Positions 1-8,289 of a DNA stretch of 64,000 nucleotides are shown here, piece by piece. Within the stretch, counting starts at the first letter, position 1. Each line of letters opens with the position of its first letter. The notes beneath the pieces were generated by a model, which ran no database searches, was not told the DNA's origin, and saw nothing but the letters and a program-made list of their open reading frames with translations. The translations under genes and the position numbers were made by a program. This stretch comes from Pseudorhodoferax aquiterrae (GTDB taxonomy: Bacteria > Pseudomonadota > Gammaproteobacteria > Burkholderiales > Burkholderiaceae_C): the NCBI RefSeq assembly GCF_014652235.1, contig NZ_BMYK01000010.1:122762-186761 (forward strand), written 5' to 3'.

Positions 1-1359
1 GGGCACATAGGTGATGATGGCCAGGCTCAGCAACAGCGGCACCAGCCAGGGCAGGATGGCCATGGTGGTGCGCTCGAAGGAGAGGCCGGCCACGCGCGCC
101 AGCACGAACAGCACCAGGCCCATGGGCGGGTGCAGCAGGCCGATCATAAGGTTCAGCACCATGACCAGGCCGAAGTGCACGGGGTCGATGCCCAGCTGCA
201 GCGCGATCGGCAGCAGGATGGGCACGAGGATGGTGATGGCCGCCGTGGGCTCCAGGAAGCAGCCCACGAACAGCATCAACAGGTTGGCCAGCAGCAGGAA
301 CACCCAGGCTTCCTTGGTGAAGCCCAGCACCCAGTTGGCGATGTCCGTGGTCACGCCCGTGGCCGTCAGCATCCAGCCGAAGATGGAGGCGGCCGCGACG
401 ATGAACAGCACCGTGGAGGTGGTCTCGATGGTCTCCAGGCAGACCTTGAGGAACATCTTCCACCGGAGCGTGCGGTACCAGACGAAGCCCAGGATCATGG
501 CCCAGACGCAGGCCGCGATGGCGCCCTCGGTGGGCGTGAACAGGCCGGTGCTCATGCCGCCGATCAGCAGCACGGGCGTCATGATGGGCAGCAGGGCCTC
601 GAACTTGAAGATCTTGTCCAGCACGAACAGCGAGGCCAGCCCAGCGAACACCGTGGGCTGGGCCGGCAGGCTCAGCTTGTCGACCAGGAGCCACAGGCCC
701 AGCGGCCAGCCGACCACGACGGCCAGCTCCGACAGCGCCTTGACGAGGCGCGGGCCGCTGAACTTCATGTCGCGGCCCCAGCCGTTCTTGTGCGCGTAGT
801 AGGCCACCGTGAGCATCATGAGGATGGTCATGAGCAGGCCTGGCAGCAGGCCCGCCAGGAACAGCGCGCCGATGGAGACGTTGCCCATCATCCCGTAGAT
901 CACGAAGGGCAGGCTGGGCGGAATGATGGGCCCCAGCGTGGCCGAGGCGGCCGTCACGCCGACCGCGAACTCGGTGCTGTAGCCGTGCTCCTTCATGGCC
1001 TTGATCTCGATGGTTCCCAGGCCCGCGGCGTCGGCGATGGCCGTGCCGCTCATGCCCGCGAACACCACCGAGCCGACGATGTTCACATGGCCCAGGCCGC
1101 CCTTGAGCCAGCCCACCAGCGCCAGCGCGAAGTTGTAGATGCGCGTGGTGATGCCGGCGTTGTTCATGAGGTTGCCGGCCAGGATGAAGAAGGGCACGGC
1201 CAGCAGCGGAAAGCTGTCGATGCCGCTGACCATGCGGTGCACCACCACGAAGGGCGGCAGGTTGCCCGAGATCAGGATGTAGACCAGCGAGGCGCCGGCC
1301 ATGGCGATGGCCACCGGAATGCCGCCGGCCATGAAGAACAGGAACAGGATCTTGAGCAT
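1..1359 (-). CDS. dctM: TRAP transporter large permease DctM (C-terminus runs off window)
   Basis: Inner-membrane large subunit of a tripartite ATP-independent periplasmic transporter, which moves a dicarboxylate or sugar-acid substrate using an ion gradient. The reverse-strand frame is open for 453 codons to the window edge. It reads as a string of hydrophobic helices with family motifs such as AGMSGTAIADAAGLGTI near residue 105 and GPIIPPSLPF near residue 145. It ends in ITYVP, so probably only a few residues are missing. The start ATG lies 2 bp past the dctQ stop, so the two are co-transcribed with dctP upstream. It is somewhat longer than the usual roughly 430 residues because of extra sequence around residues 180-230. 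Confidence 0.93.
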   Translation of the reverse strand, partial: MLKILFLFFMAGGIPVAIAMAGASLVYILISGNLPPFVVVHRMVSGIDSFPLLAVPFFILAGNLMNNAGITTRIYNFALALVGWLKGGLGHVNIVGSVVFAGMSGTAIADAAGLGTIEIKAMKEHGYSTEFAVGVTAASATLGPIIPPSLPFVIYGMMGNVSIGALFLAGLLPGLLMTILMMLTVAYYAHKNGWGRDMKFSGPRLVKALSELAVVVGWPLGLWLLVDKLSLPAQPTVFAGLASLFVLDKIFKFEALLPIMTPVLLIGGMSTGLFTPTEGAIAACVWAMILGFVWYRTLRWKMFLKVCLETIETTSTVLFIVAAASIFGWMLTATGVTTDIANWVLGFTKEAWVFLLLANLLMLFVGCFLEPTAAITILVPILLPIALQLGIDPVHFGLVMVLNLMIGLLHPPMGLVLFVLARVAGLSFERTTMAILPWLVPLLLSLAIITYVP

Positions 1360-1361
1360 GC

Positions 1362-1916
1362 TCAGTCGTGGATGGTGGATTCGGGGCGCTCGAGCACGCT
1401 GTAGCCGCGCGCCCAGTGGATGCGGGCGACCTGCAGCGAACGCCAGGCCATGGCCAGGAAGCCGATGCAGCACACGCCGTAGACGATGTTCATGGGCGCG
1501 TCGATGACCGTCATGCGGGTGTTGCTGCCGATCTTCTCCATCATCTGCACGGTCATGACGGCGGCGGCGACGAAGAACGCGATGCGCACCACGTCGACCA
1601 CACGCGACAGCCAGCGACCCATGGCGGCGGGCATGTGGCGGTAGAAGAAGTCGACCTGGATGTGGTTGTTCTTGCGCACGCCGATGGCCGCGCCGATGAA
1701 GACCACGCCGATCAGCATGTAGCGCGCCACCTCCTCGGTCCACGCCGCCGAATCGTTGAGCGCGTAGCGTGTGACGAACTGGTAGAGCACGGTGGCGCCC
1801 AGCAGCCAGAACAGCGCCAGCGCCACCCAGCCCTCGGCAATGGTGCCGGACAGGTCCACCTCCTCGTCTTCGGCATGGAAGTGCCCTTCATCGTCGATGA
1901 TTTTTTGTTCATTCAT
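1362..1916 (-). CDS. dctQ: TRAP transporter small permease DctQ
   Basis: Four-helix small membrane subunit of the TRAP transporter (184 aa). The start at MNEQKIIDD fits family length; the frame continues upstream but that part is Arg-rich non-coding sequence. An acidic N-terminal tail (residues 1-25) precedes TM segments near residues 28-48, 65-83, 103-125 and 145-165. The motif TEEVARYMLIGVVFIGA is typical of DctQ. It lies between dctP and dctM in the usual gene order. Confidence 0.92.
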   Translation of the reverse strand: MNEQKIIDDEGHFHAEDEEVDLSGTIAEGWVALALFWLLGATVLYQFVTRYALNDSAAWTEEVARYMLIGVVFIGAAIGVRKNNHIQVDFFYRHMPAAMGRWLSRVVDVVRIAFFVAAAVMTVQMMEKIGSNTRMTVIDAPMNIVYGVCCIGFLAMAWRSLQVARIHWARGYSVLERPESTIHD

Positions 1917-2070
1917 GTTGCTCGCCCCCAGTCTTCGCGCACTGCGTGCGCTCCGCCAACCCCCGACCGGGGGCCACACCAGCGGCCCGGCGAAGCCGGT
2001 TCCGCGGTGTGTCTGGCTTCTGGTCTTTGATCGTTGGTGATGAAGATGGCGCAGCGCCCTGCGCCGGACC

Positions 2071-3051
2071 TCACTTGATGGCAATGATGCGGTCGTAGTC
2101 CTGCTGGCGGTAGCCGTGGTCCGTGGGCTTGGTGTTCTTGAGCACGGCGGCGCGGAAGGCGTCCTTGTCCACCGTGATCACGTTGTTGCCCTTCTTCTTG
2201 AACTCCTCGACCAGGCGCGCTTCGGAGGCGATGATCTCGCGGCCGGTCTTCTCGGCGGCTTCCATCATCACGTCGCCGAAGATCTTCTTCTCGTCGGCGC
2301 TGAGCTTGTTCCACAGGCTGCCCGAGACCACGGTCAGCAGCGAATCGACGATGTGGCCGGTCAGCGAGATGTTCTTCTGCACCTCGTAGAACTTCTTGGC
2401 CTCGATGGTCGGCAGCGGGTTCTCCTGTGCGTCCACGGTGTTGTTCTGCAGCGCCAGGTAGACCTCGGCGAAGGCGATCGGCGTGGCGTTGGCGCCCAGT
2501 GCGCGCGGGAAGGCCAGGTAGGCCGGCGCGTCTGGCACGCGGATCTTCAGGCCCTTCATGTCCTCGGGCTTGGCGACGGGCTTGGCCGCGCTGCTGGTCA
2601 CGTGGCGCGCGCCGTAGTAGCTCAGCGCCGTGATGTGGTTGCCGGTCTTGTCGTCGTAGCCCTTGGCCAGTTCCTTGAACACCTCGCTGTTCGCGTACTT
2701 GAGCTGGTGCTCGGCGTCGCGGAAGATGAACGGGAAGTAGCTGATCGACAGCGGTGTGTAGCTGCGGCCCGCGAAGCTCGCGCCGGTCAGCACGATGTCC
2801 ACCGTGCCCAGCGTCAGGCCCTGGTTGATGTCGGCTTCCTTGCCCAGCGTGGAGGCCGGGAACACCGTGATCTCGTACTTGCCGTTGGTGCGCTTCTTGA
2901 TCTCTTCGCCGGCCCAGACCGAGTACTTGTGGAAGGGCTCGGAAGTCTCGTAGACATGGGCCCACTTGAGCTTGGTCTGGGCGCTGGCCAGGCCGGCGGC
3001 GGCCAGCAGGCTGGCCAGGGCCACGGTCTTCAGGATGTGTCGCTTGTGCAT
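2071..3051 (-). CDS. dctP: TRAP transporter periplasmic solute-binding protein DctP
   Basis: Periplasmic receptor (326 aa) delivering substrate to DctQM. There is a clear Sec signal peptide, with cleavage likely after ASA at residue 24. Mature-domain motifs of the DctP family are seen: KLKWAHVYETSEPFHKYS, FPASTLGKEADINQGL and LKIRVPDAPAYLAF, the last carrying the Arg that usually binds the substrate carboxylate. A gap of about 150 bp separates it from dctQ. The neighbouring dehydrogenases and the FAH-family hydrolase suggest a sugar acid as substrate; this is inference from context. Confidence 0.94.
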   Translation of the reverse strand: MHKRHILKTVALASLLAAAGLASAQTKLKWAHVYETSEPFHKYSVWAGEEIKKRTNGKYEITVFPASTLGKEADINQGLTLGTVDIVLTGASFAGRSYTPLSISYFPFIFRDAEHQLKYANSEVFKELAKGYDDKTGNHITALSYYGARHVTSSAAKPVAKPEDMKGLKIRVPDAPAYLAFPRALGANATPIAFAEVYLALQNNTVDAQENPLPTIEAKKFYEVQKNISLTGHIVDSLLTVVSGSLWNKLSADEKKIFGDVMMEAAEKTGREIIASEARLVEEFKKKGNNVITVDKDAFRAAVLKNTKPTDHGYRQQDYDRIIAIK

Positions 3052-3081
3052 GGCTGTGTCTCCTCGTTGGTGGGGGGCGGT

Positions 3082-3798
3082 TCAGGTGGCAGGAAGATCC
3101 TTGGCGCGGCGCCAGCTGGCCGAGAAGCGCTGGTGCGATTTGTCCATGTGGGTGTGCATGGCGGCGCGGGCTGCGGCCTCGTCGCGCGCGGCGATGGCAT
3201 CGCGGATCGCCTCGTGCTCGGCGATCGCCATGCGCCAGGACGGCACGGTCTCGAAGTAGCCGCCCAGCCGCGTGAAGATGGGGCCACGGCGCGAGTCCCA
3301 GAAGCCCTGGACGGTCTCGCTGAGCACCTGGTTGTCGCAGGCCTCGACGATGGCCAGGTGGAAGGCGCGGTCGCCTTCCAGCGGCATGCGCTTTTGGTCG
3401 GCCAGTTCGCGCATGGTGGCGATGGCGCGGCCCATGGCGTCCAGGTGGGAGCGCTTGCGCTGCAGCGCGGCGATGGCGGCGGTCTCGCCCTCGACCACGC
3501 GGCGCGCACGGATCAGCTCGAGCGGGCCCCACTCGGTTTCCGCGACCGGCGCCGCGGCGCGGCGCTCGCGTTCCAGCACGTAGACGCCGGAGCCCGTGCG
3601 CACCTCGACCCAGCCCTCGACCTCGAGCGCGATCAGCGCCTCGCGCACCGAAGGCCGGCTCACGCCCAGCTGCTGGGCCAGGTCGCGCTCGGCCGGCAGC
3701 CGCGCGCCCACGCCGAACTCGCCGCGTGCGATGAGGTCGCGCAGCTGGTCCGCGATCTGGCGGTACAGGCGTTGCGGGGCGATGGACTGCAGCGGCAC
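3082..3798 (-). CDS. GntR/FadR-type transcriptional repressor
   Basis: FadR-subfamily regulator of 238 aa with an N-terminal winged helix (about residues 8-75, PAERDLAQQLGVSRPSVREAL) and a C-terminal FCD ligand/metal domain (about 95-220, with FHLAIVEACDN, EHEAIRDAI and HTHMDKS). I chose the GTG start at VPLQSIAPQR because the helix-turn-helix begins right after it. An in-frame ATG further upstream would read through the divergent promoter. It is divergent from the sugar-acid operon and separated from it by a TGGTC-T-GACCA operator, so it likely represses that operon and itself, with a pathway intermediate as inducer. Confidence 0.9.
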   Translation of the reverse strand: MPLQSIAPQRLYRQIADQLRDLIARGEFGVGARLPAERDLAQQLGVSRPSVREALIALEVEGWVEVRTGSGVYVLERERRAAAPVAETEWGPLELIRARRVVEGETAAIAALQRKRSHLDAMGRAIATMRELADQKRMPLEGDRAFHLAIVEACDNQVLSETVQGFWDSRRGPIFTRLGGYFETVPSWRMAIAEHEAIRDAIAARDEAAARAAMHTHMDKSHQRFSASWRRAKDLPAT

Positions 3799-3829
3799 GG
3801 TGAGGAACCAGCGGTTAGGGCTTGTACTG

Positions 3830-3860
3830 AATTGGCCAAGTGGTCTGACCAATTGATAAT
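3830..3860 (+). promoter_or_regulatory. Sugar-acid operon promoter with embedded FadR-type operator
   Basis: A sigma-70-like promoter TTGGCC (3832-3837), 17-bp spacer, GATAAT (3855-3860) faces the SDR operon. The perfect dyad TGGTC-T-GACCA (3841-3851) lies inside the spacer, within a wider AATTGG...CCAATT inverted repeat (3830-3854). The core fits the TnGTnnnACnA consensus of FadR-group GntR proteins, so repressor binding would block RNA polymerase directly. Confidence 0.75.
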
Positions 3861-3915
3861 TCCACAGCTTCCGGATGGTCCCCATCCGGCGAAACCCTGA
3901 ACTGGAGGAGATGCG

Positions 3916-4674
3916 ATGCGATTGCAGGGCAAGAGAGTGCTGGTGACTGCCGCCGGCCAGGGCATCGGCCGCGCGGCCGTGGAGGCGATGGCGCGCGAGG
4001 GCGCGGAGGTCTGGGCCACCGACGTGAACGCCGGACTGCTGGAGCAGGCCTACGGCCGCCAGGCCATGGTGCACACCCAGCGGCTCGACGTGCTGGACAA
4101 GCAGGCCATCGCCGCCGCGGTCGCGGCCATGCCCGGCATCGACGTGCTCTTCAACTGCGCCGGCGTGGTGCACAACGGCCCCATCCTCGACGCCACCGAC
4201 GACGACCTGGCGTTCGCGCTGAACCTCAACGTGCGCGCGCAGTTCTGGGCCATCCAGGCCGCGCTGCCGCGCATGCTGGACAACGACGACGGCCAGGGCG
4301 GAAAGGGCCGGGGCAGCATCATCAACATGGCCAGCGTGTGCAGCAGCCTCAAGGGCCTGCCCAACCGCTGCGTCTACGGCACCAGCAAGGCCGCCGTGAT
4401 CGGCCTGACCAAGAGCGTGGCGGCCGACTACGTGGCGCGCGGCATCCGCTGCAATGCGATCGCTCCGGGCACGGTGGACACGCCCTCGCTGGGCGAGCGC
4501 ATCAACGCCCATGCCGACCCGGTGGAGGCGCGCAAGGCCTTCGTCGCGCGCCAGCCCATGGGCCGGCTTGCGCAGGCGTCCGAGATCGTGCCCATCGTGA
4601 CCTACCTGGCCAGCGACGAGTCCGTGTTCGCCACGGGGCAGGTGTTCTCGGTGGACGGGGGCATGACGATATGA
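3916..4674 (+). CDS. SDR oxidoreductase, probable 2-keto-3-deoxy-sugar-acid dehydrogenase
   Basis: Classical short-chain dehydrogenase (252 aa): cofactor motif TAAGQGIG (residues 11-18), FNCAG, catalytic Ser in INMASV, and YGTSK with Tyr and Lys. It ends in VDGGMTI, as in 2-keto-3-deoxy-L-fuconate dehydrogenase and related BDH2-like enzymes. Expected reaction is NAD-dependent oxidation of a 2-keto-3-deoxy sugar acid to the 2,4-diketo acid. The stop overlaps the start of the next SDR (ATGA). Substrate assignment is inferred from family resemblance and from the hydrolase that follows. Confidence 0.85.
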   Translation: MRLQGKRVLVTAAGQGIGRAAVEAMAREGAEVWATDVNAGLLEQAYGRQAMVHTQRLDVLDKQAIAAAVAAMPGIDVLFNCAGVVHNGPILDATDDDLAFALNLNVRAQFWAIQAALPRMLDNDDGQGGKGRGSIINMASVCSSLKGLPNRCVYGTSKAAVIGLTKSVAADYVARGIRCNAIAPGTVDTPSLGERINAHADPVEARKAFVARQPMGRLAQASEIVPIVTYLASDESVFATGQVFSVDGGMTI

Positions 4675-5417
4675 ACCAGCTCGACCTCCAAAGCCGCCAC
4701 GCGGTCGTCACGGGCGGCGCGGTCGGCCTGGGCTACGGCATCGCGCAGCGCATGCTGGCCTCGGGTGCCACGGTCACGCTGTGGGACCGCCATGCCGAGG
4801 CCCTGGCGCAAGCCAAGGCCTCGCTCGGTGCCGGCGTGGACACCGTGCAGGTCGACGTGGCGCAGCACGCCAGTGTGGCCCAGGCCGCGCGCCAAACCGG
4901 CGCCGCCCATGCGGCCATCGACATCCTCGTCAACAGCGCCGGCATCACGGGCCCCAACGTCAAGCTCTGGGACTACCCGCCCGAGGCGTGGGAGCAGGTG
5001 CAGCAGGTCAACCTCAACGGCCTGTTCTTCTGCTGCCGCGAGATCGTGCCGCTCATGCGCGCGAAGAACTACGGCCGCATCGTCAACATCGCTTCGGTGG
5101 CAGGCAAGGACGGCAACCCCAACGCGAGCGCCTACAGCGCCAGCAAGGCCGCCGTGATCGGGCTGACCAAATCGCTGGGCAAGGAGCTGGCCGACACCGG
5201 CATCCGCGTGAACTGCATCACCCCTGCGGCCGTGAAGACGCCGATCTTCGACCAGATGACGGCCGAGCACATCGCCTTCATGCTGTCCAAGATCCCCATG
5301 GGCCGCTTCGGTACAGTCGAGGAGGTCGCGGCCATGGTCGGCTGGCTTTGCTCCGAAGACTGTTCGTTCTCGACCGGCGCGGTGTTCGACCTCTCGGGCG
5401 GCCGTTCCACTTACTGA
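4671..5417 (+). CDS. SDR oxidoreductase (second dehydrogenase of the sugar-acid operon)
   Basis: 248-aa short-chain dehydrogenase starting at MNQLDLQSRHAVV and overlapping the preceding stop by 4 bp. Motifs: TGGAVGLG (about residues 14-21), NSAG, INIASVAG, and YSASK with the catalytic Tyr/Lys. It resembles FabG-like and L-fucose/L-rhamnose-type sugar dehydrogenases. In this operon it probably oxidises the free sugar or another pathway intermediate. The exact substrate cannot be read from sequence. Confidence 0.85.
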   Translation: MNQLDLQSRHAVVTGGAVGLGYGIAQRMLASGATVTLWDRHAEALAQAKASLGAGVDTVQVDVAQHASVAQAARQTGAAHAAIDILVNSAGITGPNVKLWDYPPEAWEQVQQVNLNGLFFCCREIVPLMRAKNYGRIVNIASVAGKDGNPNASAYSASKAAVIGLTKSLGKELADTGIRVNCITPAAVKTPIFDQMTAEHIAFMLSKIPMGRFGTVEEVAAMVGWLCSEDCSFSTGAVFDLSGGRSTY

Positions 5418-5439
5418 CCCTCAAGAAGGAAAACAAGAC

Positions 5440-6288
5440 ATGAAACTCGTCCGCTACGGCAACCCCGGCAAGGAAAAGCCTGGCCTGATCGACGCCAACG
5501 GCCAGCTGCGCGACCTCTCGTCCGTGGTGCCCGACATCGGCCCGGCCCAGCTCGGCGATGCGGCCCTGGCCAAGATCCGCAAGGTCAAGACGGACAAGCT
5601 GCCGCTGGTGCGCGGCAAGCCGCGCTACGGCAGCCCGGTGGCCAATGTGGGCAAGTTCATCGCCATCGGCCTGAACTATGCCGACCACGCGGCCGAGTCC
5701 AACATGCCGATCCCGGCCGAGCCCGTGGTGTTCACCAAGGCCAACAGCTGCATCCAGGGCCCGAACGACCCCGTCATGCTGCCCAAGGGCTCTGTCAAGA
5801 CCGACTGGGAAGTGGAACTGGGCGTGGTCATCGGCACGCGCGCACGCTATGTCTCGCAGAAGGACGCGCTGAACTACGTGGCCGGCTTTTGCGTGATCAA
5901 CGACGTCAGCGAGCGCGCCTGGCAGCTCGAGCACGGCCTGACCTGGGACAAGGGCAAGGGCTTCGACACCTTCGGTCCGATCGGCCCCTGGCTGGTCACG
6001 CGCGACGAGATCGCCAATGTGCAAAAGCTCGGCATGTGGCTGGACGTGAACGGCCAGCGCATGCAGACCGGCAACACCAAGACCATGATCTTCAACGTGG
6101 CCAAGCTGGTCAGCTACGTGAGCCAGCTCAACACGCTGATGCCCGGCGACGTGATCACCACGGGCACGCCGCCCGGCGTGGGCATGGGCATGAAGCCGCC
6201 GGTGTTCCTCAAGAAGGGCGACGTGATCACGCTGGGCATCGAAGGCCTGGGCGAGCAGCGCCAGGAAGTGGTGCCGTTCAAACTCTGA
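5440..6288 (+). CDS. Fumarylacetoacetate-hydrolase family protein, likely 2,4-diketo-3-deoxy-sugar-acid hydrolase
   Basis: 282-aa FAH-family enzyme. Seen: the substrate-loop motif GLNYADHAAESN (about residue 76), metal-binding acidic residues in DWEVELGVVIG and in the INDVSER segment, and GTPPGVGMGM near the C-terminus. The full-length sequence is of the type called 2,4-diketo-3-deoxy-L-fuconate or rhamnonate hydrolase, which cleaves the diketo acid to pyruvate and a hydroxy acid. An AAGGA ribosome site precedes the start. It is the last gene of the operon, followed by a strong terminator. Confidence 0.87.
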   Translation: MKLVRYGNPGKEKPGLIDANGQLRDLSSVVPDIGPAQLGDAALAKIRKVKTDKLPLVRGKPRYGSPVANVGKFIAIGLNYADHAAESNMPIPAEPVVFTKANSCIQGPNDPVMLPKGSVKTDWEVELGVVIGTRARYVSQKDALNYVAGFCVINDVSERAWQLEHGLTWDKGKGFDTFGPIGPWLVTRDEIANVQKLGMWLDVNGQRMQTGNTKTMIFNVAKLVSYVSQLNTLMPGDVITTGTPPGVGMGMKPPVFLKKGDVITLGIEGLGEQRQEVVPFKL

Positions 6289-6311
6289 ACGCACGCGGGC
6301 AACCGGGCACC

Positions 6312-6334
6312 AGGGGCGCGTGGCGCCCCTTTTT
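6312..6334 (+). terminator. Rho-independent terminator of the sugar-acid operon
   Basis: Perfect 8-bp GC stem AGGGGCGC/GCGCCCCT with GTG loop followed by five T residues, 24 bp after the hydrolase stop codon. Confidence 0.88.
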
Positions 6335-6397
6335 CATGGCGCATCCGATGCCCGGTGGTCTGCGGGGCCGCGCCTCGCCCGGCGCGACAACGCGCGG

Positions 6398-7348
6398 CTA
6401 AGCCGCGGCGCCGTCGCGCGCCTCGCGCCGCACGGCCTGGGGCGGCAGGCCGAAGCCGCGCAGGAAGGCCTCGCGCAGGTGGCGCCGGTCGCGAAAGCCG
6501 GTCTCGCGCGCCACCACCTCCAGCGGATGCCGGCTGCTCTCGACCATCAGCCGCGCCGCCTCCAGCCGCAGCCCTTCCACCGCCTTGGCCGGCGACTGGC
6601 CCGTTTCGGCCGTGAAGACGCGGCTGAACTGGCGCGGGCTGAGGCTGGCGGCCTCGGCCAGGTCTTCGACGCTCAGCGGCTGCGCCAGGTTGCGCCGTGC
6701 ATGCTCCAGCGCCTGCTGGATGCGGTCCGACTTGGGCGCCAGCTTGAGCATCTCGGAGTGCTGCGACTGTCCCCCTGAGCGGCGCTGGTGCATGACGAGG
6801 CGATGTGCCACGGAACGTGCGAGGTCTGCACCCAGGTCTTTCTCCACCAGGGCCAGGGCCAGATCCAGTTCGGCCGTCATGCCGGCGGAGGTCCACACCG
6901 GCCCGTCGGCGATGTAGATGCGGTCGGCCTCCACCTGAACGCGGGGATGGTGCCGCTGCAGTGCCTCGGCCCAGTGCCAGTGCGTCGTGGCCCGTCTGCC
7001 GTCGAGCAGGCCGGCGTCGGCCAGGACGAAGGCGCCGGTGCACAGGCCGGCGACTCGGCGGGCCGTGCCTGCGATCTTGCCCAGCAGCCGGGACAGCGCC
7101 GGCGCCATGGGGGTCGACAACGGCGCGAGGACGCCCGCCACCAGCCAGGTGTCGGCGCGGCTGCGCGCCGTCAGCGGCCGGGCCTGCAGCGTGAGGCCCG
7201 TGGAAGCGCGTGCCGCGCTGCCCAGCGCGTAGCTCTCCACGCCATAGAAGGGCCGGTCCGCCACCAGATTGGCCATCTCGAACACCGCCTGGGTTCCGAG
7301 GCCCATGACCTGGAAGCCTTCGGGGAGCAGGTAGCCGACGCGGTGCAT
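6398..7348 (-). CDS. GlxA-type AraC-family transcriptional regulator (DJ-1/PfpI + HTH)
   Basis: 316-aa regulator starting at MHRVGYLLPEGF. The N-terminal DJ-1/PfpI domain (about 1-185) holds GLCTGAFVLADAGLL with a nucleophile-elbow cysteine. The C-terminal AraC domain (about 225-310) has two helix-turn-helices (LSVEDLAEAASLSPRQFSR and VVARETGFRDRRHLREAFLR). It is divergent from the following SDR-thiolase pair with a gap of about 120 bp, so it is a plausible activator of those genes. Ligand unknown. Confidence 0.9.
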   Translation of the reverse strand: MHRVGYLLPEGFQVMGLGTQAVFEMANLVADRPFYGVESYALGSAARASTGLTLQARPLTARSRADTWLVAGVLAPLSTPMAPALSRLLGKIAGTARRVAGLCTGAFVLADAGLLDGRRATTHWHWAEALQRHHPRVQVEADRIYIADGPVWTSAGMTAELDLALALVEKDLGADLARSVAHRLVMHQRRSGGQSQHSEMLKLAPKSDRIQQALEHARRNLAQPLSVEDLAEAASLSPRQFSRVFTAETGQSPAKAVEGLRLEAARLMVESSRHPLEVVARETGFRDRRHLREAFLRGFGLPPQAVRREARDGAAA

Positions 7349-7467
7349 GGGAGTCCTTGTTCGATGTTGTCTTGATTCATGACTATATGCGTCATTTACG
7401 CCACGCGCTGGCGGGCGCACCATTCACCCGTCGCCCACACCACCATCCCCTTTCAAGGAGCTTCACC

Positions 7468-8268
7468 ATGGCACACATCCATCGCGGCACGGCCCTCGTG
7501 ACCGGCGCTTCCAGCGGCATTGGCGCGCTGTACGCGGAACGGCTCGCGCAGCGCGGCTACGACCTCATCCTGGTCGCCCGCAACCGCCAGCGCTTGAACG
7601 CCCTGGCCAGCGCCATCAGCACCCGAACCGGCCGGGCGGTGGAGGTGCTGCAGGCCGACCTGAACGACCCCCAGGCGCTGGCCCAGGTCGAGGCCAAGCT
7701 GCGCGAGGACGCCAGCATCACGCTGCTGGTGAACAACGCGGGCATCGGCACCCACACGCCGCTGCTGCAGAGCGACGTGGAACAGATGACCCGCATGGTC
7801 GAGCTGAACGTCACCGCGCCGATGCGGCTGGCCTACGCCGCCGTGCCGGGCCTCGTGGCGCGCGGCAAGGGGGCGGTCATCAACATCGCCTCCATCGTCG
7901 CCATCGCGCCGGAGACGCTCAATGGCGTCTACGGCGGCAGCAAGGCCTTCGTGCTGGCGTTCAGCCAGTCGCTGCAGAAGGAACTGTCCGGCACGGGCGT
8001 GCACGTGCAGGCCGTGCTGCCGGGCGCCACGGCCACGGACTTCTGGGCCACCGGCGGCTTGCCGGTGGAGCACCTGGACCCGGGCATCGTCATGCGCACC
8101 GAGGACCTCGTCGATGCCGCGCTGCTGGGCTTTGAGCGCGGCGAGCAGATCACCATCCCCTCCCTGCATGCGGGTGAGCAATGGGATGCCTACGAGGCCG
8201 CGCGCCAGGCCATGGCGGCGCATCTGTCCAGCAACACCGTTGCGCCGCGCTATGCGGCGGCGCGCTGA
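7468..8268 (+). CDS. SDR family oxidoreductase
   Basis: 266-aa classical short-chain dehydrogenase; the start at MAHIHRGTALVTG is preceded by AAGGAG (7455-7460). Motifs: TGASSGIG (about residues 12-19), NNAGIGT, and YGGSK with the catalytic Tyr/Lys. It resembles DltE/YqjQ-like SDRs with broad ketone or aldehyde substrates. It lies 21 bp ahead of the thiolase gene, probably co-transcribed, and is controlled from the intergenic region shared with the GlxA-type regulator. Confidence 0.88.
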   Translation: MAHIHRGTALVTGASSGIGALYAERLAQRGYDLILVARNRQRLNALASAISTRTGRAVEVLQADLNDPQALAQVEAKLREDASITLLVNNAGIGTHTPLLQSDVEQMTRMVELNVTAPMRLAYAAVPGLVARGKGAVINIASIVAIAPETLNGVYGGSKAFVLAFSQSLQKELSGTGVHVQAVLPGATATDFWATGGLPVEHLDPGIVMRTEDLVDAALLGFERGEQITIPSLHAGEQWDAYEAARQAMAAHLSSNTVAPRYAAAR

Positions 8269-8289
8269 ACACACGAGGGAGCACAAGCC

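Noticed and set aside
130..1404. Long forward ORFs across the dctM/dctQ region (424 aa and others)
   Set aside because: Extreme His/Gln/Asp/Arg composition is the mirror of the leftward transporter genes; high-GC shadow frames.
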